Shown here: positions 19,283 to 26,395 of the stretch, in pieces | How positions within the stretch are numbered: position 1 is the first letter of the stretch | Layout: each line of letters opens with the position of its first letter | DNA from: Martelella endophytica | Lineage (GTDB): Bacteria; Pseudomonadota; Alphaproteobacteria; Rhizobiales; Rhizobiaceae | Assembly (NCBI RefSeq): GCF_000960975.1 | Contig: NZ_CP010803.1 | Span: forward strand, 591,001-655,000 | Length of the DNA stretch: 64,000 nt | Reading direction: 5' to 3' | Translations under genes and position numbers: made by a program | Notes under the pieces: generated by a model | The model's database searches: none | What the model saw: only the letters and a program-made list of their open reading frames with translations | Told to the model about the DNA's origin: nothing

Positions 19283-20076
19283 GCTGTTCTCCGGATTTTT
19301 TCATTTATGATTTCTGAAACGGGGGAAATGCGGATGCCGGCGGCGATCAGCGCCTCGCGCAGCGCCTTTGCGATGGCAAGCGCGCCGGGCGTATCGGAAT
19401 GGAAACAGATCGATTCGAAGGGAATGTCGACGTCGCGGCCCGTCACCGCCGTCACCTTGCCCTGCTTGCAGGCGCGAACGGCACGCGCGGCCAGCGCCTC
19501 AGGGTCAAGATGACCGACGGAACGGGTGAAGACGATCTGACCGTCCTCGCCATAGTCCCGGTCTGCAAAGAATTCGCGGATGACCGGAACGCCCGCTTCC
19601 ACCGCGATCTCTTCCGTCACCGAACCGGCCATGCAGAAAATGCTGACATTAGGAGCGGCGGTGCGCATGTAATCGACAAACAGATGCGAAAGCTCGGCGT
19701 TGACCGCCATCTCCATGTAGAGCGCGCCGTGCGGCTTCACATGCTGGAGGATACCGCCATGGCGGCGGGTGAATTCGCGCAGCGCACCGACCTGATAGAT
19801 GATGTCGTTGACCAGTTCCTTGGCCGTGCCGTCGATCTTGCGGCGGCCGAACCCCTGCAGATCGTTGTAGCCGGGATGCGCGCCGACGCCGATCCCGTGC
19901 TCGACGGCCATGCGCACTGTCTGATCCATCAGGTTCGGATCGCTGGCATGGAACCCGGTGGCGATGTTGGCGGATGTGATGAACTCCATGAGCTGCGCGT
20001 CATCGGTGTCTCCGATCTGCCAGCGACCGTAGGATTCGCCCATGTCACAATTGATGTCGACAACCTCGCGCTGCAA
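19279..20076 (-). CDS. pxpA: 5-oxoprolinase subunit A (LamB/YcsF family)
   Basis: A 265-residue LamB/YcsF protein; E. coli PxpA is about 245 residues. The opening DINCDMGESYGRW and SANIATGFHASDP (about residues 34-46) with GVGAHPGYNDLQGFGRR (about 65-81) are diagnostic. The family member in E. coli, with PxpBC, hydrolyses 5-oxoproline to glutamate using ATP. The usual cysteine in NIACGFHAGD is replaced by threonine and the glycine by serine (NIATGFHASD), so the substrate may be shifted. First gene of the operon; transcription starts in the gap shared with the LysR gene. Confidence 0.93.
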   Translation of the reverse strand: MQREVVDINCDMGESYGRWQIGDTDDAQLMEFITSANIATGFHASDPNLMDQTVRMAVEHGIGVGAHPGYNDLQGFGRRKIDGTAKELVNDIIYQVGALREFTRRHGGILQHVKPHGALYMEMAVNAELSHLFVDYMRTAAPNVSIFCMAGSVTEEIAVEAGVPVIREFFADRDYGEDGQIVFTRSVGHLDPEALAARAVRACKQGKVTAVTGRDVDIPFESICFHSDTPGALAIAKALREALIAAGIRISPVSEIINEKIRRTA

Positions 20077-20394
20077 AACCCTACTCCCTGAATGTGCGGG
20101 ACCGGCTGACCACGGACAAAACTGCCCTCAATTTAAGCGCCAATCCCGAATGCCTATGAATTCGTCAAAAAACAAGCTAGACCGGAAAAACGACTTTGAA
20201 AAATTCTATTTCTTGTTCAGCATTATCTGAAAAACAGAACGAAACGGCATCACGCACGCCTCGAAGTATCGGGCTTGAAACCTGACTTTCACGGGTTTTC
20301 TGACCGGAATGACAGCGTCTTTGGAGCCGAGAATGGCTGGTCACTCAGAAAAACTGAAAGACCACATTCTGAAAATCAGAAGGGAAATTGCTTA
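20077..20394. promoter_or_regulatory. Divergent promoter region with three A-cored palindromes
   Basis: This 318-bp gap between pxpA and the LysR gene holds three related dyads: TCTGAAAAACAGA (20226-20238), TCAGAAAAACTGA (20345-20357) and TTCTGAAAATCAGAA (20367-20381). The last is a perfect T-N11-A-type LysR box of the right size, 14 bp before the LysR start. They are candidate binding sites for the LysR regulator controlling itself and the pxp operon. Regulator-site pairing is inferred. Confidence 0.55.
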
Positions 20395-21294
20395 GTGTCG
20401 CTCAATCTCAGACAGCTCCGCTATTTCGTCGCCACCGCCGAACTCGGGCAGGTCTCGCAATCCGCCATGCATCTGTCGATTTCGCAATCGGCGATCACGA
20501 CGGCCATCAAGGAGCTGGAACAAACCGTCGGCACGACGCTGTTTACGCGTACCTCCCATGGCATGAGCCTGACGGATGCCGGACGGCAATTCCTGTCGCA
20601 CGCCTATGAGATCCTGCAGAAGGTCGAGGAAGCGACGCAGCTTACCAGCTACACGGAGGAGCTGACCGGCACGCTGACGGTTGCCACCAGCTATACCGTC
20701 ATCGGCTATTTCCTGCCGCTTCATATCGAGCGGTTGCGGCGGCGTTTTCCGGGGCTGGAAATCAAACTCTTCGAACTCAATCGCGAGTCGATCGAGGAGG
20801 GTCTGCTGACCAATCGCTACGACATTGCCGTCCTTCTGACCTCCAATATCCTCAACACCGAGCTGACCACGGAAAAGCTGCTCAGTTCCGAACGGCGACT
20901 TTGGGTCCCTGCGCGCCATCCGCTGCTAAGTGCGGAATCGGTCGGGCTGATGGAAACCTCTGAAGAAAGCTACATCATGCTGACGGTCGACGAGGCCTCG
21001 CACAGTTCGCTGAAATACTGGAGCCGGACGGCGTTTCAGCCGAAGATCACGCTGCGCACCTCGTCCATCGAGGCCGTGCGCTCGCTGGTGGCCAATGGCC
21101 AGGGCGTGGCGATCCTCTCCGACATGGTGCATCGCCCCTGGTCGCTCGAAGGACGGCGCATCGAGACGATCAATCTGCGCGACCCGGTCCCCTCGATGGA
21201 TGTCGGTCTTGCCTGGCGCAGGAATGCCGAGTTCACGCCGGCCATGGCGGCCTTCCGCTCCTATTTCCGGCAGGCCTTCCACATTCCGAACTGA
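20395..21294 (+). CDS. LysR family transcriptional regulator
   Basis: A 299-residue LysR protein. The GTG at 20395 gives VSLNLRQLRYFVATAEL, the normal position of the N-terminal winged helix; longer frames upstream would overrun the operator region. The recognition helix is in QSAMHLSISQSAITTAIKELEQTVGTTLF (about residues 20-48, quoted in part), and the effector domain runs from about residue 90. GGGAA lies upstream as a Shine-Dalgarno. Divergent from the pxp operon, so it is the likely regulator of lactam/5-oxoproline catabolism there. Confidence 0.9.
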   Translation: MSLNLRQLRYFVATAELGQVSQSAMHLSISQSAITTAIKELEQTVGTTLFTRTSHGMSLTDAGRQFLSHAYEILQKVEEATQLTSYTEELTGTLTVATSYTVIGYFLPLHIERLRRRFPGLEIKLFELNRESIEEGLLTNRYDIAVLLTSNILNTELTTEKLLSSERRLWVPARHPLLSAESVGLMETSEESYIMLTVDEASHSSLKYWSRTAFQPKITLRTSSIEAVRSLVANGQGVAILSDMVHRPWSLEGRRIETINLRDPVPSMDVGLAWRRNAEFTPAMAAFRSYFRQAFHIPN

Positions 21295-21307
21295 TGAAGG
21301 CTTCCCG

Positions 21308-21871
21308 CTAGAAGGTCGGCGGCGTGCTGGCGGAGACGATGACGCAATCCTCCGGCCCCACCTGACGGAAACGATGCGGCTCGCGGCTGTCGAAATAATA
21401 GGCATCGCCGGGGCCCAGGATCTTGCGCTGATCGCCGACGGTGATCTCGACCCGTCCGGAGATCACGATCCCGCCCTCCTCGCCCTCGTGGCGATACATC
21501 ACCCGGCCGGTATCGGCGCCCGGCCTGTAGGTCTCCTGCAGGATCATCATGGCGCGGCCGATGGAATTGCCCACCTGCTTCAGCGACAGCCGCGCCTTGC
21601 CGATCTCCGTCAGCTCCTCGGCGGCATAGAACACCTGCTTCTCGGCTTCCGGCGTGAAGGCGAAGAACTCCGACAGACCGATCGGAATGCCCTCGAGAAT
21701 CCGCTTCAGCGATCCGACCGAGGGGTTCAGCCTGCCGGACTCGATCAGCGAGATCGTCGAGCTCGACACATTCGCGTTTTTCGCCAGCGCCCGCTGCGAA
21801 AGCTTCGCCCGCTCGCGCACCGCTCTCAACGTCCGCCCGAGCTCGATATCGTCATGCGAAGCGCTGAGCAT
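21308..21871 (-). CDS. XRE family regulator with C-terminal cupin (PuuR-like)
   Basis: A 187-residue two-domain regulator: HTH_3 at about residues 12-66 (RTLRAVRERAKLSQRALAK, then SSSTISLIESGRLNP) and a cupin barrel at about 110-182 (RHEGEEGGIVISGRVEI, YYFDSREPHRFR). This architecture matches PuuR, which represses putrescine-to-GABA catabolic genes in E. coli. It diverges from gabT-gabD, so regulation of GABA breakdown is the natural inference. It ends 13 bp from the convergent LysR gene. Confidence 0.9.
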   Translation of the reverse strand: MLSASHDDIELGRTLRAVRERAKLSQRALAKNANVSSSTISLIESGRLNPSVGSLKRILEGIPIGLSEFFAFTPEAEKQVFYAAEELTEIGKARLSLKQVGNSIGRAMMILQETYRPGADTGRVMYRHEGEEGGIVISGRVEITVGDQRKILGPGDAYYFDSREPHRFRQVGPEDCVIVSASTPPTF

Positions 21872-21929
21872 GCTTCATATCCTCATCATTTCCGTTCCAG
21901 TATCAATTAAATCAATATCTTCCGATTAT

Positions 21930-21948
21930 CAAGAAACAGACTTTCTTG
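21930..21948. promoter_or_regulatory. Perfect inverted repeat between the HTH-cupin regulator and gabT
   Basis: CAAGAAA (21930-21936), spacer CAGAC, TTTCTTG (21942-21948): an exact 7-bp dyad, 59 bp from the regulator start and about 72 bp from gabT. Position and symmetry fit an operator for the HTH-cupin regulator acting on both promoters. Confidence 0.5.
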
Positions 21949-22020
21949 CCGATCGAAAGCCACATACGCTCTTCCCACAATGACGGCGCTTGACGACCGT
22001 CACGGAGCAAGGAGCAGCTT

Positions 22021-23301
22021 ATGTTGAATTCGGATATCGCCACACGGCGGGATGCCGCCATTTCACGCGGCGTCGGCATGCAGACGCAGATCTATGTCGA
22101 CCGGGCCAAAAACGCGGAAGTCTTCGACGTCGAGGGCCGGCGTTATATCGACTTTGCCGCCGGCATCGCCGTGGTCAACACCGGCCATTGCCACCCGAAG
22201 GTCATGGCAGCGGTGGAAGATCAGTTGAAGCGCTTCACCCATACCTGCCATCAAGTGCTCCCCTACGAGCACTATATCCGCCTTGCCGAGCGGCTGAATG
22301 CCGCCGTTCCCGGCGATTTCGACAAGAAGACTGTCTTCGTCACCACCGGCGCCGAGGCTGTCGAGAATGCGGTAAAGGCCGCGCGCGCGGCCACCGGCCG
22401 TTCGGCCGTGATCGCCTTCAATGGCGGCTTTCATGGCCGCACCTTCATGACCCTGTCGCTGACCGGCAAGGTCGCACCCTACAAGACCGGCTTCGGGCCG
22501 ATGATGCCGGATGTCTACCACATTCCCTATCCTGCCGAACTGCACGAGACGTCGGCTGAAGACAGCCTGAAGGCGCTGAAGTCCCTGTTCAAGACCGATC
22601 TCGATCCGGCGCGCGTCGCCGCCATCATCATCGAGCCGGTACAGGGCGAAGGCGGCTTCTATCCGGCCCCCGCCGAACTGATGCGCGCCATCCGCGCCAT
22701 CTGCGACGCGCACGGCATCGTCATGATCGCCGACGAAGTGCAGACCGGCATCGGCCGCACCGGCAAGCTCTTCGCCATGGAAGCCTATGATGTCGCCGCC
22801 GACCTGACGACGATCGCCAAGGGCATTGGCGGCGGCCTGCCGCTTGCCGCCGTCACCGGACGGGCGACAATGATGGATGCGGCCGGCCCCGGCGGGCTCG
22901 GCGGCACCTATGGCGGCAACCCGCTGTCGATCGCCGCCGCCAATGCGGTGCTGGACGTGATCGAAGAGGAAGACCTCCTGAACCGCGCCAGCCGGCTCGG
23001 CTCCTACCTCAAGCAGCGGCTTGAGGCGATCCGCGCCGTGACGCCCGAGATTGCCGAGATCCGTGGCCCGGGCTTCATGGTCGCTGCCGAGTTCATGACG
23101 GAAGACGGCGCGCCGAACCCGGACATGACCAATGCGGTGCGGCTGGAAGCCCAGAGCCGCGGCCTCATCCTGCTGACCTGCGGCGTTTACGGCAATGTCA
23201 TCCGCTTCCTCGCCCCGCTGACGATCGAGGAAGAGGTTCTGGCGGAAGGCGTCGACATTCTCGAGGCATCGATCGCCGCCGTGAAGGAGAAGCAGGCATG
23301 A
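22021..23301 (+). CDS. gabT: 4-aminobutyrate aminotransferase
   Basis: A 426-residue class-III PLP aminotransferase that turns GABA plus 2-oxoglutarate into succinate semialdehyde plus glutamate. The PLP lysine is K267 in TIAKGIGGGLPLAAVTG, one residue from E. coli GabT numbering. FVTTGAEAVENAVKAARAAT (about 99-118) and IIIEPVQGEGGFYPAP are family motifs, and IADEVQTGIGRTG carries the cofactor aspartate. AAGGAGCAGCTT precedes the ATG. It overlaps gabD by 4 bp. Confidence 0.95.
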   Translation: MLNSDIATRRDAAISRGVGMQTQIYVDRAKNAEVFDVEGRRYIDFAAGIAVVNTGHCHPKVMAAVEDQLKRFTHTCHQVLPYEHYIRLAERLNAAVPGDFDKKTVFVTTGAEAVENAVKAARAATGRSAVIAFNGGFHGRTFMTLSLTGKVAPYKTGFGPMMPDVYHIPYPAELHETSAEDSLKALKSLFKTDLDPARVAAIIIEPVQGEGGFYPAPAELMRAIRAICDAHGIVMIADEVQTGIGRTGKLFAMEAYDVAADLTTIAKGIGGGLPLAAVTGRATMMDAAGPGGLGGTYGGNPLSIAAANAVLDVIEEEDLLNRASRLGSYLKQRLEAIRAVTPEIAEIRGPGFMVAAEFMTEDGAPNPDMTNAVRLEAQSRGLILLTCGVYGNVIRFLAPLTIEEEVLAEGVDILEASIAAVKEKQA

Positions 23302-24749
23302 AATTGAAAGATCCAACCCTTCTCGAGCACCGCGCTTATATCAACGGCGCCTGGATCGAAGGCGAAAGAACCTTCGACGTGCTCAATCCTGCAACAGGCG
23401 ACAAGATTGCCGCCGTCACCGACCTTACCGTCGACGATATCCGCGCCGCAATCGACGCCGCCCATGCCGCAAAACCCGCCTGGGCAGCACTGACCGGCAA
23501 GGAACGTGCAGGCTATCTGCGCCGATGGTACGACCTGATGGTGGAAAACGCCGATGATCTGGCGACCATCCTGACGGCCGAGATGGGAAAACCCTGGCCG
23601 GAAGCGCGCGGCGAAATCCTCTATGGCGCAAGCTTCATCGAATGGTTCGCCGAAGAGGCCAAGCGCGTCTATGGCGACACCATTCCTGGCCACCAGCGCG
23701 ACAAGCGCATCATCGTGATGAAACAGCCCGTCGGCGTTGTTGGTTCGATCACGCCCTGGAACTTTCCCAATGCAATGATCGCCCGCAAGGTTGCCCCTGC
23801 CCTTGCCGCCGGCTGCACCTTCGTTGCCCGACCCGCCGAACTCACGCCCCTCTCGGCCCTTGCCATGGCGGTGCTCGCCGAGCGCGCCGGCATCCCCGCC
23901 GGCGTCTTCAACGTCATCCCCTGCGCCGATGCCGCAGCAGCAGGCGCAGAACTCTGCGCCAATGAGAAGATCGCCAAGATCACCTTCACCGGCTCGACCC
24001 GTGTCGGCCGCATCCTGATGCGGCAATGCGCCGATACGATCAAGAAGATGTCGCTGGAGCTTGGCGGCAACGCCCCGTTCATCGTCTTCGATGATGCCAA
24101 TCTCGATGCGGCCGTCGAGGGCGCGACGATCGCCAAATACCGCAATAACGGCCAGACCTGCGTCTGCGCCAACCGCATCTATGTTCAGTCCCGCGTCTAT
24201 GACGCCTTTGCCGAGAAGCTGAAGGCAAAGGTGCTTGCCCTGAAGGTTGGCGACGGGTTCGAGAACGGCGTCAGTGTCGGCCCGCTGATCAGCCCTCAGG
24301 CCCTGGTCAAGGTCGAGGATCATATCGCCGACGCCGTCGCCAAGGGTGCAAAAGTCATTGCCGGCGGCAACCGCTCGAACCTCGGCGCAACCTTCTTCGA
24401 GCCGACGGTCATGACCGGTGTAACGCAGGCGATGAAGGTCGCGCATGAGGAAACCTTCGGGCCCGTGGCGCCGCTCATTCGCTTCGAGAGCGAGGACGAG
24501 GTCATCGCCATGGCCAATGACAGCGAGTTCGGCCTCGCGGGCTATTTCTTCGCCCGCGATCTCGCCCGCGTCTTCCGCGTGGCCGAAGCGCTTGAAACCG
24601 GCATGGTCGGCGTCAATACCGGCCTGATCTCCACCGAAGTCGCCCCCTTCGGCGGCATCAAGCAGTCCGGCCTCGGCCGCGAGGGCTCGAAGTACGGGAT
24701 CGAGGACTATCTGGAGATCAAATATCTCTGCCTCGGCGGAATCGCCTGA
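23298..24749 (+). CDS. gabD: Succinate-semialdehyde dehydrogenase, NAD(P)-dependent
   Basis: A 483-residue aldehyde dehydrogenase; E. coli GabD is 482. Catalytic cysteine C288 is in NNGQTCVCANR and the general base E254 in LELGGNAPFIVFDD. ITPWNFPNAMIARKVAPALAAGC and FTGSTRVGRILM form the cofactor site. GQTCVCANR has a second cysteine two residues after the first, as in redox-sensitive SSADHs. It completes GABA to succinate with gabT and is followed by a strong terminator and the left end of the genomic island. Confidence 0.95.
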   Translation: MKLKDPTLLEHRAYINGAWIEGERTFDVLNPATGDKIAAVTDLTVDDIRAAIDAAHAAKPAWAALTGKERAGYLRRWYDLMVENADDLATILTAEMGKPWPEARGEILYGASFIEWFAEEAKRVYGDTIPGHQRDKRIIVMKQPVGVVGSITPWNFPNAMIARKVAPALAAGCTFVARPAELTPLSALAMAVLAERAGIPAGVFNVIPCADAAAAGAELCANEKIAKITFTGSTRVGRILMRQCADTIKKMSLELGGNAPFIVFDDANLDAAVEGATIAKYRNNGQTCVCANRIYVQSRVYDAFAEKLKAKVLALKVGDGFENGVSVGPLISPQALVKVEDHIADAVAKGAKVIAGGNRSNLGATFFEPTVMTGVTQAMKVAHEETFGPVAPLIRFESEDEVIAMANDSEFGLAGYFFARDLARVFRVAEALETGMVGVNTGLISTEVAPFGGIKQSGLGREGSKYGIEDYLEIKYLCLGGIA

Positions 24750-24862
24750 AACGCCGGATCCATCCTGTCCTCCGTCCGCTTTGGTCCACCGGCCTCTTCC
24801 ATCATCCTGACGGCAAACACCTCTGGCCCGCCCAAACCCAGCAGCTTTGGTGCAAAACAACA

Positions 24863-24892
24863 AAAAGCCCTCGCGTTTTTGCGGGGGCTTTT
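24863..24892. terminator. Intrinsic terminator, probably the original one of tRNA-fMet/rrn and of gabTD
   Basis: AAAAGCCCTCGC (24863-24874), loop GTTTTT, GCGGGGGCTTTT (24881-24892) form a 12-bp stem with A/T tails on both sides, so it can end transcription in both directions. It lies 4 bp from a 27-bp copy of the tRNA-fMet 3' end, the distance expected for that tRNA's own terminator before the island came in. Confidence 0.8.
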
Positions 24893-24896
24893 GTGT

Positions 24897-24923
24897 CAGA
24901 TTTGGTTGCGGGGGCAGGATTTG
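24897..24923. repeat. Left attachment repeat: copy of the tRNA-fMet 3' end
   Basis: These 27 bp are identical to 60045-60071. They contain the complement of CCA plus the acceptor/T-arm end of tRNA-fMet (TGGTTGCGGGGGCAGGATTT) and 6 bp beyond the gene. Outside the 27 bp the two loci differ at once. Duplication of a tRNA 3' end at the far boundary is the classical footprint of site-specific integration. Confidence 0.85.
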
Positions 24924-25256
24924 GACACTGTTTTATTCAAACCGACGATCGTGTCGCCAATGCAATGTTGAAGCCGAGCGATACGTGAGGTTGCTCGGAG
25001 AGGTTCGGTTTCAAAGCCGGAGTAATGAAGGTTCATGGCGTTGGGCACTGCGGCTTAGTGGCTCGCATGCTTCTGCAGATTCGAGAACCCGCCTCCAAGC
25101 TCTATGGACAATAGCGATATTTTGCGCAACGTCCTGTTTTGAGTCGCATGTGAGCGCATCGATACATGCTTCGGCTGATGCGATAGATTTATGCCGATCC
25201 TTTGCCAGCCGCCGGCGTCGTCCGAGCCATGCAATGGGTGTTCGACAACGATCAAA
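24924..25256. other. Island left end, no recognisable gene
   Basis: This 333-bp stretch separates the left repeat from an IS3 remnant. Open frames on both strands exist (for example one crossing the boundary from 24847) but none shows a recognisable protein, Shine-Dalgarno or coding-type third-position bias. Probably decayed island-end DNA. Confidence 0.5.
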
Positions 25257-25440
25257 GAGCTGGCCCGGTTTGTCTGATCAGTTTGGGACGTTTTGCTAAG
25301 TGGATTTCCGCCTCGATTATGCAACCACCATCATTGGTGCCAGCGTGTTGAAGTAGGCCTGATCCGGCGTCTGCCGGCCAAGGGATGAATGCGGTCGTCG
25401 GGTGTTGTAGAAGTTCAGATAACGACCGATGCCAGTGCGG
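25257..25440 (-). pseudogene. IS3 family transposase C-terminal remnant
   Basis: The minus strand encodes GIGRYLNFYNTRRPHSSLG, then RQTPDQAYFN and a stop after LAPMMVVA, the end of an IS3-type OrfB (the NTxRPHxxLG motif is diagnostic of the DDE transposase C-terminus). Downstream, AATCCACTTA and the AAACTGATCAGACAAACCGG stretch resemble the terminal repeat of this IS group, placing the IS end near 25257. Everything N-terminal is missing. The sequence from 25441 to 25504 is unassigned. Confidence 0.8.
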
Positions 25441-25504
25441 GCTTCGGACACCTAGATTGCGACGAGCGGGATATAGGCCGCATCAGCTAATGGGTCTGCG
25501 ATTT

Positions 25505-26377
25505 TTAGAGTGATCCTGCCAGCGCCTCCAGCGTCTTGATCAGTGCTGAATGGTCATCATCGCCGTCGCCCCTGGCGATCGCGGCATTCATCAGTTGCTC
25601 GGTCGCAGCCGCATTCGGCAGGGCGAGACCGATGTCGCGCGCGGCATTGACAGCAAGCGCCATGTCCTTGCGGTGGAGGCGAATGCGGAAGCCGGGCTCG
25701 AAGGTGCGTTCGATCATGCGTTCGCCGTGAACCTTCATGATCGTCGAGCCGGCGAAACCGCCCATCAGCGCCTCGCGCACCTTGGCGGGGTCAGCGCCCG
25801 CCTTCTTCGCGAACAGCAAGCCTTCCGCGACTGCCTCGATGGTCAGTCCGACGATGATCTGGTTGGCGACCTTGGCGGTCTGGCCGTCACCGACCGGGCC
25901 GACATGGGTAATGGTCTTGCCCATGGCTTCAAACAGCGGCCTGCCGCGTTCGACGTCAGCATCCGAGCCGCCGACCATGATCGTCAGCGCCGCGTTCTTC
26001 GCGCCGACCTCGCCGCCGGAAACCGGCGCATCGAGATAGCCGCAGCCCTTTGCCGCGATCCTTTCGGCAAAGGTCTTGGTTTCGACGGGCGAGATCGAGC
26101 TCATGTCGATGACCATCTTGCCTTCGGAAAGACCCTCCGCCACGCCGTTCTCGCCGAAGAGGACGGCGTCGACGTCAGGCGTATCCGGCACGATGGTAAT
26201 GATGATATCGGCGGCCTCGGCGACGGCCTTCGGCATGTCGCAGGCAACCGCCCCCTTCTCGACGAGGAATTCAGAGACCGGCTTCACCCGGTTGATGAAA
26301 AGTGTGTGGCCGGCGTCGATCAGATGCGCCGCCATGGGGCGCCCCATGAGGCCGAGGCCGATAAATCCGATGTTCAT
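25505..26377 (-). CDS. garR: 2-hydroxy-3-oxopropionate (tartronate semialdehyde) reductase
   Basis: A 290-residue beta-hydroxyacid dehydrogenase. MNIGFIGLGLMGRPMAAHL is the Rossmann start and GarR/GlxR signature; DAPVSGGEVGAKNAALTIMV (substrate loop, S120) and the catalytic lysine K169 in GDGQTAKVANQI follow. It reduces tartronate semialdehyde to glycerate, the end of glucarate/galactarate and glyoxylate routes. It lies 18 bp after the GHL6-type gene as the last gene of cassette (a). A relative reducing another 3-oxo acid cannot be excluded. Confidence 0.88.
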   Translation of the reverse strand: MNIGFIGLGLMGRPMAAHLIDAGHTLFINRVKPVSEFLVEKGAVACDMPKAVAEAADIIITIVPDTPDVDAVLFGENGVAEGLSEGKMVIDMSSISPVETKTFAERIAAKGCGYLDAPVSGGEVGAKNAALTIMVGGSDADVERGRPLFEAMGKTITHVGPVGDGQTAKVANQIIVGLTIEAVAEGLLFAKKAGADPAKVREALMGGFAGSTIMKVHGERMIERTFEPGFRIRLHRKDMALAVNAARDIGLALPNAAATEQLMNAAIARGDGDDDHSALIKTLEALAGSL

Positions 26378-26395
26378 GTGCTTTCCTTTCGTTTA

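Noticed and set aside
20042..20230. Small plus-strand frame (62 codons) before the LysR gene
   Set aside because: It starts inside pxpA antisense, has no Shine-Dalgarno and covers the divergent promoter.
24897..24923. Possible second tRNA-Met gene
   Set aside because: Only the last 21 bases of the tRNA match; the rest of a cloverleaf is missing, so it is an attachment-site footprint.
24847..25299. A 150-codon plus-strand frame crossing the left island boundary
   Set aside because: It begins in the terminator, runs through the 27-bp repeat, and has no recognisable motif or ribosome site.
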